A stretch of 64,000 bases of DNA from UBA6623 sp965238125 (GTDB lineage: Bacteria; Acidobacteriota; Terriglobia; Bryobacterales; UBA6623): NCBI GenBank assembly GCA_965238125.1, contig OZ250179.1, positions 4,216,001-4,280,000 of the forward strand. The letters run 5' to 3'. Of this stretch, positions 8,053 through 16,332 are shown piece by piece (positions within the stretch are counted from its first letter, which is position 1; each line of letters starts with the position of its first letter). The notes under the pieces are model-generated. The model saw only the letters and a program-made list of their open reading frames with translations. It had not been told where the DNA came from and did no database searches. The position numbers and the translations under genes are program-made.

Positions 8053-9021
8053 ATGTCTTCCCCAGCTTTTCATCAACGCAGCTTCGTGGTCGTCCTCCTG
8101 TGCCTGCTCGGATTCTCCACCGCCCCCGCTTCGGCACAAGAAGCAATCACGCCCGATGACGTCGTTGCGACCATTGGCGATGTGGAATACACGGCCGGGG
8201 AAATCGACCTCCTGCGAAAATCCCTGCCGGCCAACTACCAGAAAAGCGCCGCCTTGATGGATAACGGCGCACTCCTTCGGGTGTACGCCGGACTCTTGGG
8301 TTTCGCCAAGAAGGCCGCAGAGGAGGGCTTGCCCGACAAAGAGCCGTTTCGGACGCAGCTCGAATTCATTCGGCTCGACTTTTTCGCGCAGGTCTACATA
8401 CGGGACCTGAGCAAGTCCATCACGATCACCGAGGAGGAATTCCAGGCCTATTACGACGCTAATCGCGCTCAGTTCGAAGAACGCAGTGTCTCCGCTATCT
8501 ACATCGACTATTCGTTGGATCCGGAGAAGGCCCCCGCCGTCAACGGAAAGCGCCCGTTGTCGGAAAACGAAGCGCGCCTCAAGGCCAAAGACCTCGTCGC
8601 GCAACTACGGGCCGGGGCCGATTTCGCCGAACTGGCCAAGCAGCACTCGACCGACCGCACCTCGGCGGAAAAAGGCGGCGATTTGGGTAGCTTCAAACAC
8701 GACGCGAAGATACCCGATCCCCTCAAGGATGTCATCTTCTCGCTTGAACCCGGCGCGTTTTCCGATGCCAGGCAGCATGGTGGACGGTTTTATGTCTTCC
8801 AGGTAACCGCTGTCGATGCCGAGCCGATGCGGAAGGTCAAGAATGATATGGCGGGAAGGATTCAGGCCACGAAACTGAGACAAAAAGTCAACGAAATCCG
8901 CGCGGCCGTCAAAATAGACGTTCGCAACGAAGCCTATATGAAGCAGAAGCCGACGCCCCCTGGCGAGCGAAAACCGCTGATCAAGACAGACATCATCATT
9001 CCGCTGCCCCCGAACCGCTAG
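8053..9021 (+). CDS. Periplasmic parvulin-type peptidyl-prolyl isomerase (SurA/PrsA-like)
   Basis: The 322-residue protein has a signal peptide (about residues 1-28, ending ASAQE) and an N-terminal chaperone-like helical region (30-150, SurA-N type). A PpiC rotamase domain lies at about 150-265, with SENEARLKAKDLVAQLRAG, the core GGDLGSFKH and FSLEPGAFSD. It catalyses proline isomerisation and helps outer-membrane proteins fold in the periplasm. The start ATG at 8053 has no strong ribosome site. The gene begins 41 bases after the tRNA-like remnant, so this may be the first chromosomal gene right of the accessory block. Confidence 0.88.
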   Translation: MSSPAFHQRSFVVVLLCLLGFSTAPASAQEAITPDDVVATIGDVEYTAGEIDLLRKSLPANYQKSAALMDNGALLRVYAGLLGFAKKAAEEGLPDKEPFRTQLEFIRLDFFAQVYIRDLSKSITITEEEFQAYYDANRAQFEERSVSAIYIDYSLDPEKAPAVNGKRPLSENEARLKAKDLVAQLRAGADFAELAKQHSTDRTSAEKGGDLGSFKHDAKIPDPLKDVIFSLEPGAFSDARQHGGRFYVFQVTAVDAEPMRKVKNDMAGRIQATKLRQKVNEIRAAVKIDVRNEAYMKQKPTPPGERKPLIKTDIIIPLPPNR

Positions 9022-9172
9022 CGCGCGTTTTCTCCCCACCTGACGGCCAAAGCACACGATCGACCGGCCACGGCTAAGGGCCTCCGGTAAACCGGTCGAT
9101 TCCGTACGCAATGCCCCGTACGGCCGCTGCCTCGTCCAATCCACACGGCTATGATGAGAGAGGAGGTTTTTC

Positions 9173-9811
9173 GTGACCGAACGGCCCACGATTCACCCTC
9201 CCGGCCTGCTCGCCCGTGTTCTCGGCAAACTTCGCGGCCGGGATCAGCTGCTGCTCCGAGCCGGTGACGATCTACCACTCGTTGTCGCCGGTTACCCCCG
9301 AGGACACGAAGCTTACGCGACCTCGCTGCAGTCATCGCTGAGCGGAATCTTCCACTCGCTTTCCACTCAATTGCGCGCGGGCTATGCCGAAACGCTGGAG
9401 ACAGTGCCATCGCTGGTCGTGGCGGTGTTGAGGCAGCGCAACACCTGCGGGTGCCTCGGGCACCACCACCGCCGGGGCACCGAAAGCCGCTTGTCGCGGC
9501 GAGTCTCCGCCGACACCGGACGCGAAGTCGGCGAGATCGATTTAGCGATCGAAGCGATTCGGGAATGGGAGCCTTTGCCGCTTTCCGACCTCGCCGTGAT
9601 CGATCGTGACCAATTCGGGAAGCAAGCGGAAGCTGATCTGGAATACTATCGCTTTCACATCGCCCTGTTAGCGGTGTTCCTCCACGAGCTGGAACATTTG
9701 GCCTTCCCCGGGCGCGCGGAAAAACCCATCCGAAATCACAGCAACGCATTCTACGCCGCCGCAATGAAGGAACTCGTCACGAGCCAATTCGGCGTCGCCT
9801 ACGGCATCTAA
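9173..9811 (+). CDS. Hypothetical protein with a HELEH metal motif
   Basis: The 212-residue product starts at a GTG with AGGAGG six bases upstream (9161-9166), so it is very likely a real gene. I do not recognise the family. Near residue 105 there is a possible metal cluster, TCGCLGHHHRRG. Near residue 180 the helix LLAVFLHELEHLAFPGR carries HExxH, the zinc-binding signature of many metallopeptidases, followed by NHSNAFY. There is no signal peptide or membrane span except the moderately hydrophobic HExxH helix, so it is probably cytoplasmic. A small zincin-like enzyme is possible but unproven. The gene stands alone between ppiC and anmK. Confidence 0.65.
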   Translation: MTERPTIHPPGLLARVLGKLRGRDQLLLRAGDDLPLVVAGYPRGHEAYATSLQSSLSGIFHSLSTQLRAGYAETLETVPSLVVAVLRQRNTCGCLGHHHRRGTESRLSRRVSADTGREVGEIDLAIEAIREWEPLPLSDLAVIDRDQFGKQAEADLEYYRFHIALLAVFLHELEHLAFPGRAEKPIRNHSNAFYAAAMKELVTSQFGVAYGI

Positions 9812-9853
9812 TACGCCGCCTGGGGGCGGCCTGGGCCGGGACGAGATAACGCC

Positions 9854-11008
9854 TCAGGTCTTCGGCGGAGGCCAACTCAACTTCCCGAGGATGCAAGCCC
9901 GCGCCGCGCCGGTCGCCGATGGAAGATTGGCCGCCCGGCGATGGAAGGTTTCGTGGGCCAGAATCGCAAAAGCCGCGGCTTCCTTGGCATCCGCCGCGGG
10001 CCCCAATGCACTCGCCGGGATGATCTCGGTGTCGGGCAGCAGCTCCCGCAGACGGCGCATGATTTCCGGATTGTGAGTGCCCCCGCCCGACGCGATCATC
10101 TGATCAACCGGCATCTTCGGGGCGACCCATTTTCGAATGCCCGCGGCGATCGTTTCGGCGCTGAAGGCCGTCACCGTCGCGATCAAATCGTGCGGCTCGA
10201 TCCCTTGCGCCGCCAAATCCGCGACGAACGCCCCCCCGAACTGCTCGCGCCCGGCGCTCTTGGGAGGCGGCTCGTCGAAGTAAGGCAGCGCTGTCAGACG
10301 ACCGAGCAACGCTTCAGCTACCCGCCCCGAGGCCGCTCGTTCCCCATCGCGGTCAAACCGCTCGGCGCCGTTGGTAAACTCCTCCACAAGCCCGTCGATG
10401 ATCATATTTCCCGGACCGGTATCGAACGCAATCACCTCGTCGGGCCCCGCGCCCGGTCCGATCGCGGTGAGATTGGCGATCCCCCCGATGTTCAGCGCCA
10501 CCCGACCCCGCTCGGCGTCGCGATAAAGGAGGTAGTCCACATAGGGAACCAGCGGCGCCCCCTGCCCGCCGGCGGCCATGTCGGCGGGACGAAAATCGGC
10601 AATCACCGGAACACCCGTTATTTCAGCGATCAACGCCGGCTCGCCGATTTGCATCGTGCCGCGCACGACGTGCCCGGCGAGCCTCGATCCCGTCGGTTGA
10701 TGGTAGATCGTCTGCCCGTGGGAGCCCACTAGATCGAGGTCCGCGATCGGAACCCCCGACAGTCGGCAGGCCTCGACAATCGCCTCGCCGTACAGCCGCC
10801 CGAGGAGAAAGTTCAATTGACTGATGCGCGACGTGTGGGTCTCGGCGTTCGACACCGCCAGGATCGCCTCGCGCACGCCGGCCGGGTAGGGCAGCTCCTG
10901 GAAGGCCGTTGGCTCGACGCGCATCCCGCGGCCCTCGCCCGTGATCTCGACCAGGGCCACGTCGATGCCGTCCACCGACGTTCCGCTCATGAGTCCGGCG
11001 ACAAGCAT
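9854..11008 (-). CDS. anmK: Anhydro-N-acetylmuramic acid kinase
   Basis: This 384-residue ASKHA-fold kinase phosphorylates and hydrolyses 1,6-anhydro-MurNAc from cell-wall turnover, giving MurNAc-6-phosphate for recycling. The diagnostic N-terminus LMSGTSVDGIDVAL is followed by VGSHGQTIYHQP, ADFRPADMAAGGQGAPLVPY, LNIGGIANLT and AFDTGPGNMIID, all in order, and the C-terminal GGGTHNPEIMRRL. The frame is open upstream to 11200, but the family starts at the ATG at 11008 (MLVAGLMSGTS). The partner MurQ etherase is not in the window. Confidence 0.95.
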   Translation of the reverse strand: MLVAGLMSGTSVDGIDVALVEITGEGRGMRVEPTAFQELPYPAGVREAILAVSNAETHTSRISQLNFLLGRLYGEAIVEACRLSGVPIADLDLVGSHGQTIYHQPTGSRLAGHVVRGTMQIGEPALIAEITGVPVIADFRPADMAAGGQGAPLVPYVDYLLYRDAERGRVALNIGGIANLTAIGPGAGPDEVIAFDTGPGNMIIDGLVEEFTNGAERFDRDGERAASGRVAEALLGRLTALPYFDEPPPKSAGREQFGGAFVADLAAQGIEPHDLIATVTAFSAETIAAGIRKWVAPKMPVDQMIASGGGTHNPEIMRRLRELLPDTEIIPASALGPAADAKEAAAFAILAHETFHRRAANLPSATGAARACILGKLSWPPPKT

Positions 11009-11330
11009 AGTGGTCAAGGGAACGGAGCGGCAACTCGCGGCGCGCCGAAAGCCGTTCGGGAGAAAAAGTGTACCGAAAGACGTCGCCGCCGCGAGCAAGA
11101 CGGCAAACGCTGCTCGTGAGGTGGTTGCCGCGGACAAGAAAAGTACCGACCCTCCGCATCCCTCTCGCGCCGTGCACCCGGAGGTTTCGGGATAAAACAT
11201 TTATGCGATAGAATGTTCTAGTAGTGGAAAAAGGCGCCCTCGCCTGAGCGAACGTCGGTCTCGCCTAACGTCGTCACGTCGTCGCGCCGATAATAATTAG
11301 GCCCGCCCGAGGAATTTTCGGAACCGTGAT
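11009..11330. other. Divergent intergenic region between anmK and the RDD protein
   Basis: The stretch must hold promoters for both neighbours, but I cannot place convincing -35/-10 pairs. TAGAA-TG-TTCTA at 11209-11220 is a 5-bp-arm palindrome that could be an operator; it does not match a standard LexA box. Part of the region is open antisense to the anmK upstream frame, without coding signs. Confidence 0.4.
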
Positions 11331-12359
11331 ATGATTTGCGGCCATTGTGGTCATCTCAATGAGGACGAAGTCCGCTGCGTGCACTGTGGCAGGCGGTTCG
11401 ACGAACCGCGTCATCGATCCCAATCCGGAGACAGTCACGAGGGACAACCCGCCGCACCCTGGCGGCAAGAACTGCATCGCCGATTAGACGCATACCGTCA
11501 ACGGCGCGACCGCGCCCGGGCGGCGGCGGCGAACCCGGACGGGGTCGGGTCGGCGGCCGGCCCCAACGTAATTTCCATCGAGCGCGGAGCGGGGTTCCCG
11601 AATCCCGGGCCGGTCGCCGGGACCGTCAATGACCGCTTCGATTCCCCGCCCACCGCGACGCGGCCCGGCCTCCGCGCGGCCGAGGTCGCCTCGAACGGCG
11701 GCGCACCGGTATCGCCCGAGGCTGTTTCTGTTCCGGCCGCCGCCGCAAACATACAGCCTGAGCACCTGTTTCTAGCGCCGCCGGGCTTGGGATCACCACG
11801 GCGGACCGAGGCCGTCGCGGTCGAAGCCGCTTTCGAGCCGCGGTCGCCGACACTCAACGAAGTGCGTTGCTCCGCGACCGTTGCGCCATTGCAGATTCGT
11901 TTCTTGGCCGGCGTCCTCGATGCGTCTCTGTTGCTGATTGCCCTGGGGGCCTTTTGGGGCGTCTTCCATGGGCTGGGCGGAGCGATCTCGGCGGACCGTG
12001 AAGGCGCGCGGGCCATCGGCATCACGGCGTTTTTCTTAATGGGATTTTACTGGGCCTTCCATGTAGGCTTTTTCGGTGAAACGCCGGGGATGACCTGGCT
12101 GGGATTGCGCTTGCTCAGCTTCCACGGCCGTCGCGCCAACGGGCGTCAGCGCGCGGCGAGGGCTCTGGGCCTGCTCTTCAGCACAACCACGTTCGGCATA
12201 GGATTCATCTGGGCGTTGCTTGACGACGAAAAGCTCACCTGGCACGACCGCATGTCAAAGACCTTCATCAGCCGCGACGGCGCGGTCGGTTTCCGCGCTC
12301 GCTCGCGCCTTGCGCAGGCTCACCCACGCTCCCCCAGCTCTCGCAAACGTGGAGCGTAG
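11331..12359 (+). CDS. Zinc-ribbon plus RDD-family membrane protein
   Basis: The 342-residue product begins with a zinc ribbon (MICGHCGHLNEDEVRCVHCG, two CxxC knuckles). A 150-residue disordered region rich in Ala, Pro and Arg follows, and then an RDD domain (about 185-320). The RDD domain has the start RFLAGVLDASLLLIALGAFW, further spans near FFLMGFYWAFHVGFFGETPG, and the closing LDDEKLTWHDRMSKTFISR. RDD proteins are inner-membrane proteins of unclear transport or regulatory role. No ribosome site within ten bases is obvious; GAGGA lies about 15 bases upstream. A terminator-like hairpin follows at 12453-12493. Confidence 0.8.
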   Translation: MICGHCGHLNEDEVRCVHCGRRFDEPRHRSQSGDSHEGQPAAPWRQELHRRLDAYRQRRDRARAAAANPDGVGSAAGPNVISIERGAGFPNPGPVAGTVNDRFDSPPTATRPGLRAAEVASNGGAPVSPEAVSVPAAAANIQPEHLFLAPPGLGSPRRTEAVAVEAAFEPRSPTLNEVRCSATVAPLQIRFLAGVLDASLLLIALGAFWGVFHGLGGAISADREGARAIGITAFFLMGFYWAFHVGFFGETPGMTWLGLRLLSFHGRRANGRQRAARALGLLFSTTTFGIGFIWALLDDEKLTWHDRMSKTFISRDGAVGFRARSRLAQAHPRSPSSRKRGA

Positions 12360-12452
12360 CGCCGAGGCCGGATACGACCGCGACTCTTACCTCCCTCCGC
12401 CTCCCACAACTGCGATTAGTAGGGCGGACCACTCCGTTCGACGTACGCAAGA

Positions 12453-12493
12453 AAAGCCGCCGACGGATCCCAAATCAACCCGTCGGCGGCTTT
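12453..12493. terminator. Bidirectional intrinsic terminator between convergent genes
   Basis: AAAGCCGCCGACGG at 12453-12466 pairs perfectly with CCGTCGGCGGCTTT at 12480-12493 around a 13-base loop. It can terminate the RDD gene from the left and, in reverse, the aldose epimerase gene. T-runs are short on both sides. Confidence 0.75.
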
Positions 12494-12536
12494 GGCCGTC
12501 AATGGCCATGAAAATTCAGCGCCGAACCGCCGGCCG

Positions 12537-13733
12537 CTACTCGCCCGCCGGAGCTTCGCCCCCGCCCAGGGTAGAAAACTTGTAGACGGTCTTCGATTGA
12601 TAGGTCGTCCCCGGCGTCAGCGCGGTGGACGGGAAACCCTTGATATTGGGTGAATCCGGATAGTGCTGCGTTTCCAGGCAGAAACCGCTGCGGTGTTCGT
12701 AGGCCGTACCGCCTTTTCCGATGTGGTGGCCGTCGAGGAAGTTGCCGCTGTAGAACTGAATCCCCGGCTCGGTGGTGAGCACTTCCAGCACGCGCCCGGT
12801 CGTCGGTTCGGTGACCTTGGCGGCCAAAAAGAGGCCGTCTCCGCGGCGGTTGAGGATATAGTTCAGATCGTACCCTCCCCCGAATTCCAACTGGTTCAAC
12901 TCGGCGTCGATGTTCTTGCCGATCGGCGTCGACTCGAGAAAGTCGAGCGGCGTCTCAGCCGCCAACCCGATTTTGCCGTCGGGAATCAACTTGTCGTCGA
13001 TCGGGGTAAAACGGTCGGCGTCGATCATCAACTCGTGGTCGAGGATTGAGCTTGCGCCGGCGTCCTTGAGGTTGAAATAGGAGTGATTCGTTAGATTGAT
13101 GACCGTGGCTTTGTCGGTCGTCGCGCGGTACTCGATCTCTAACTCCGAATCGTCCGTCCATTTGTAAGTCACGCGGGTATCGAGAGTGCCCGGATAACCT
13201 TCTTCCCCGTCTTCGCTCACATACTCGAGCCGCAGGACCGCGCCGTTGTAATCGAGATAGGCCTCGGCGGTCCACACAACTTTGTCGAAGCCCTTTTCCC
13301 CGCCATGGAGGTGGTTCTCGCCGTCGTTGGCGGCGAGCTCATAAAGCTCCTGCCCCAAGGCGAACTTGGCTTTCCCAATACGGTTGCCGTAGCGCCCGAT
13401 GATCGCGCCGAAGTAGGGCGAGTCCTTGATGTAATCCTCCAACTTGTCAAAGCCGAGCACGACGTCGCCCAAATTGCCGTCCTTGTCGGGCACCTTGAGC
13501 GAAACGACGATCCCGCCGTAGTTGGTGATGCGAACTTCCTCGCCATTCGAATTCGTCAACGTATAGATCAGCGCTTCTTGGCCGTCCGGCGTCGTTCCAA
13601 AGACCTCCGAAGTAAAGGTCGACTTGGTTTCCGGACCGGCCCCTTCCTTGGGTAAACTGCAAGCCGACAAGAATAACCCGACCATCAGTGCGGTGATCGC
13701 GGCCGTCCAACGGCCGACGTGATTGCTATTCAT
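12537..13733 (-). CDS. Aldose 1-epimerase (galactose mutarotase), lipoprotein form
   Basis: The 398-residue protein starts at the ATG at 13733 (MNSNHVGRWT) with GGGAGG eight bases before it. It has a lipoprotein signal with lipobox LSAC (Cys about 26). The mature part is the GalM beta-sandwich: TNYGGIVVSLKVPDKDG, GAIIGRYGNRIGKAKF, NHLHGGEKGFDKVVW (catalytic His), NLTNHSYFNL (second His), and the C-terminal LTTEPGIQFYSGNF and HRSGFCLETQHYPDSPN (catalytic Glu region). It interconverts sugar anomers, here apparently in the periplasm. The same frame stays open to 15401 across the lpx genes; that extension is antisense and rejected. Confidence 0.9.
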   Translation of the reverse strand: MNSNHVGRWTAAITALMVGLFLSACSLPKEGAGPETKSTFTSEVFGTTPDGQEALIYTLTNSNGEEVRITNYGGIVVSLKVPDKDGNLGDVVLGFDKLEDYIKDSPYFGAIIGRYGNRIGKAKFALGQELYELAANDGENHLHGGEKGFDKVVWTAEAYLDYNGAVLRLEYVSEDGEEGYPGTLDTRVTYKWTDDSELEIEYRATTDKATVINLTNHSYFNLKDAGASSILDHELMIDADRFTPIDDKLIPDGKIGLAAETPLDFLESTPIGKNIDAELNQLEFGGGYDLNYILNRRGDGLFLAAKVTEPTTGRVLEVLTTEPGIQFYSGNFLDGHHIGKGGTAYEHRSGFCLETQHYPDSPNIKGFPSTALTPGTTYQSKTVYKFSTLGGGEAPAGE

Positions 13734-13946
13734 CTCCTGAACCTCCCTATCAGCGGCGCGAGGGCCTCGCGCGCGTTCGTCCATGGTACACGAAACGGAT
13801 CGGTTCTTGCCGAAAAAAAAGGCGGATGGGTAAGCGCGGCGGGCGAGGTCTCCAGGGACCGATGTTATAATACGCCTTTCTTTCGAGCGGTTTTCGTTCA
13901 ATCCTCCCGCGGGCGCGACTTGTTTCGCGCCCGACATTGCGCCGCC

Positions 13947-14453
13947 ATGCTCGACATCCATCAAATCCGCGAGATCCTGCCGCACCGTTATCCACTGTTG
14001 CTGGTCGATCGCATCGACGAGATGGATGACGACCACGTGATCGGCGTCAAGAACGTCTCCGCCAACGAGCCCTACTTCCAGGGCCACTTCCCCGATTTCC
14101 CGGTCATGCCCGGCGTGCTGGTGGTCGAGACGATGGCTCAGGTCGGCGCGGTTTGGCTGCTGAGTTCCGAACCCGCCACGGCCGCGCAACTTGCAACGAA
14201 ATTGGTCTTGTTCACCTCCATTGAGCAGGCGAAATTCCGGCGGCCCGTCTTCCCCGGCGACCAGTTGCGGATCGAAATGAAGCTGCTCAGGCGGCGATCG
14301 TCCATTTTTCGGATGAGCGGGAAGGCAACGGTCAAGGGAAAGCTGGTCGCCGAAGCTGTCTTGACGTGTCAGACGGCCGACAAGTCGGCGATCGCCGGCA
14401 ATCGGCAGCCTCCTTCCACCCCGCCTCCTTCCACCCCGGAAGAAAACGAATAG
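13947..14453 (+). CDS. fabZ: 3-hydroxyacyl-ACP dehydratase FabZ
   Basis: The 168-residue hot-dog enzyme dehydrates 3-hydroxyacyl-ACP in fatty-acid synthesis. The catalytic His is in GHFPDFPVMPGVLVVETMAQ and the Glu in the same segment. ILPHRYPLLLVDRI and RRPVFPGDQL are also typical. The Pro-rich tail (RQPPSTPPPSTPEENE) is longer than usual. It leads an lpx run (lpxA starts six bases after its stop). FabZ and LpxA use the same 3-hydroxyacyl-ACP pool, so the coupling is sensible. The start is at MLDIHQI; the frame upstream to 13719 has no family similarity. Confidence 0.94.
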   Translation: MLDIHQIREILPHRYPLLLVDRIDEMDDDHVIGVKNVSANEPYFQGHFPDFPVMPGVLVVETMAQVGAVWLLSSEPATAAQLATKLVLFTSIEQAKFRRPVFPGDQLRIEMKLLRRRSSIFRMSGKATVKGKLVAEAVLTCQTADKSAIAGNRQPPSTPPPSTPEENE

Positions 14454-14459
14454 GGGCTC

Positions 14460-15236
14460 ATGGCGTCCCACCCCAGCGCTGTCATTCATCCGCAAGCCCG
14501 CATCGACCCGAGCGCCGAAATCGGGCCGTTCTGTGTCATCGGCGAGGAAGTGGAAATCGGCGCGGGAACGCGGCTGTTGGCGCACGTCTATGTCGAAGGC
14601 CCGACGGCCATCGGCGAAGAGAACGTCTTTCACCCCTACTCGACGGTCGGCGTCGCTCCCCAAGACCTCAAATACCACGGCGAGCGCTCGGAAGCCCGCA
14701 TCGGGAACCGCAACCAAATCCGTGAATTCGTGACGATTCATCGCGGCACGGAAGGCGGAGGGGCGCTGACGACGATAGGCGACGAGAATCTGCTGCAAGC
14801 CTACGCGCATGTCGCCCACGACTGCCGCATCGGCTCGCAATGCATCCTGGCGCACGGCGCCACCTTGGGCGGCCATGTGACCGTCGAGGATTTCGCCGTG
14901 GTCGGTGCGCAGAGCGGCGTGCATCAGTTTTGCCGTATCGGCGAGCACTGCTACATCGGCGGCTATAGCGTGATCACGCAAGACGTCATGCCGTTTTCGC
15001 TGGTGGTGACCGAGCGGGCAGCACGGGTTTTCGGCGTCAACAAAGTCGGTTTGGAGCGGCGCGGTTTTTCGGGCGACGCGATCAGCAGCCTCCACAAGGC
15101 CTTCCGGGTGTTGACGAAAACCGCGTTGAATACCGACCAGGCGCTCGAGAAGATCGCCGCCGAGATCGAGGACGAAGAGCATGTCGCCTTGCTCACCCAA
15201 TTCATTCGAAGCTCGGAACGAGGCGTCGTCAAATGA
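14460..15236 (+). CDS. lpxA: Acyl-ACP--UDP-N-acetylglucosamine O-acyltransferase
   Basis: This 258-residue left-handed beta-helix enzyme does the first lipid A step, moving a 3-hydroxyacyl chain from ACP to UDP-GlcNAc. Hexapeptide repeats fill residues 1-190 (for example IHPQARIDPSAEIGPFCVIG). The catalytic His region is AYAHVAHDCRIGSQCILAHG, and the C-terminal helices follow GDAISSLHKAFRVL. It shares the four bases ATGA with lpxI, so the two are translationally coupled. The acceptor sugar could be amide- rather than ester-linked if the downstream oxidoreductase is GnnA-like; this cannot be read from sequence alone. Confidence 0.95.
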   Translation: MASHPSAVIHPQARIDPSAEIGPFCVIGEEVEIGAGTRLLAHVYVEGPTAIGEENVFHPYSTVGVAPQDLKYHGERSEARIGNRNQIREFVTIHRGTEGGGALTTIGDENLLQAYAHVAHDCRIGSQCILAHGATLGGHVTVEDFAVVGAQSGVHQFCRIGEHCYIGGYSVITQDVMPFSLVVTERAARVFGVNKVGLERRGFSGDAISSLHKAFRVLTKTALNTDQALEKIAAEIEDEEHVALLTQFIRSSERGVVK

Positions 15237-16036
15237 AATACGGCCTGATTGCCGGCGGCGGACGATTTCCTTTGCTCGTTCTGGAAGCCGCCAAGCAGCA
15301 AGGCCGCTCGATGGTCGTCGTCGCGATCCAAGAAGAAGCCCTTCCCGAAATCGAACAGGCCGCCGAAGTTTGCCATTGGATTTCGCTTGGCGAATTGTCA
15401 AAGCTCATCAAGACCTTTCAGCAAGAGGGCATCACGCAAGCGGTCATGGCCGGCCGCGTACAGCACGCGAAGATGTATTCCTCGATTCGCCCCGATTGGA
15501 GACTGCTCAAACTGCTGGCCTCTTTGACGACCAAGAACACCGATTCCCTGCTGGGCGCGGTAAGCGGCATTTTGGCCGAGGAAGGAATCGAGTTGCTCGA
15601 CTCGACGGCGTTTCTCGGGCCCTGTTTGGCCGCCGAAGGCCCGTTGACCGCGCGCGGCCCCAGCGAAGACGAGCAAGCCGACATCGACTTCGGACGCCGC
15701 GTAGCGCAAGCTCTTTCGGGTTTCGACGTCGGGCAAACGGTCGTGATCTGCGAGCGCGCTTGCGTGGCGGTCGAAGCCATGGAAGGAACCGACGCCGTGA
15801 TCGAACGCGCCGCGGCACTGAGCAACGGCCGTAGAATGAGCGTCGTGAAGGCGGCGAAGCCGGAGCAAGACATGCGCTTTGACGTGCCCGTTGTGGGACC
15901 GACGACGATCAAGAAAATGGGGCGAGCCAACGCCACGGTCTTAGCCGTCGAAGCCGGGAAGACGTTGCTGCTCGACCGCGACGAGTTGTTGGCGTCGGCC
16001 GAGCAGTCCGGCATCACGATCGTTGGAGTTGCCTAA
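15233..16036 (+). CDS. lpxI: UDP-2,3-diacylglucosamine pyrophosphatase LpxI
   Basis: The 267-residue protein is the LpxI type (formerly DUF1009) that replaces LpxH in many non-enteric bacteria. It cleaves UDP-2,3-diacylglucosamine to lipid X and UMP. The N-terminal Rossmann-like start is KYGLIAGGGRFPLLVLEAAK; the catalytic domain shows GTDAVIERAAAL, KAAKPEQDMRFDVPVVGPTT and ending LASAEQSGITIVGVA. It overlaps the lpxA stop by four bases. Presence of LpxI supports a non-proteobacterial-type lipid A route. Confidence 0.93.
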   Translation: MKYGLIAGGGRFPLLVLEAAKQQGRSMVVVAIQEEALPEIEQAAEVCHWISLGELSKLIKTFQQEGITQAVMAGRVQHAKMYSSIRPDWRLLKLLASLTTKNTDSLLGAVSGILAEEGIELLDSTAFLGPCLAAEGPLTARGPSEDEQADIDFGRRVAQALSGFDVGQTVVICERACVAVEAMEGTDAVIERAAALSNGRRMSVVKAAKPEQDMRFDVPVVGPTTIKKMGRANATVLAVEAGKTLLLDRDELLASAEQSGITIVGVA

Positions 16037-16332
16037 GAGTTTTGGAAACGAGCGCAAGCTGGCCCCCCGCGGGCTGCAGCCCCCGGAGCCGCGAAGCGAC
16101 GGCAGCCCCAAGGGGGCGCGGGAAAGTAGCCCGGGGTGAAGCGAAGCGGAACCCTGGGTCAATCGACAACAACGACGAAAAGCCCCGAAGGGGCGTAGGA
16201 ACGACTGCTCGATTCCGCCTCGCCCAACCCCGCAACGCCTCCCTGGGCGTCATTTTCATGCCGCCGCCTCGCGACCGTCCACTTGTGGCGTCCGGGGTAG
16301 GCGGAACCCTAGGCAGGCGGCCATAGAAACCC
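16037..16332. repeat. Dispersed palindromic repeat cluster between lpxI and the oxidoreductase gene
   Basis: The spacer is made of short palindromes: GCGGGCTGCAGCCCCCGG near 16068, CCCGGGGTGAAGCGAAGCGG running into ACCCTGGG near 16131-16158, and GCCCCGAAGGGGC near 16182. Related units stand in the opposite orientation at 41100-41240. I see no gene. They look like REP-type dispersed repeats and could form RNA stems within the operon transcript. Confidence 0.6.

Noticed and set aside
11209..11220. Possible LexA box TAGAATGTTCTA
   Set aside because: Arms are only 5 bp and the spacing does not match known LexA sites; kept only as an unnamed palindrome.
13734..15401. A long minus-strand open frame extending the aldose epimerase to 954 residues
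   Set aside because: It lies antisense to fabZ and lpxA, has no family similarity, and the lipoprotein signal and ribosome site place the start at 13733.
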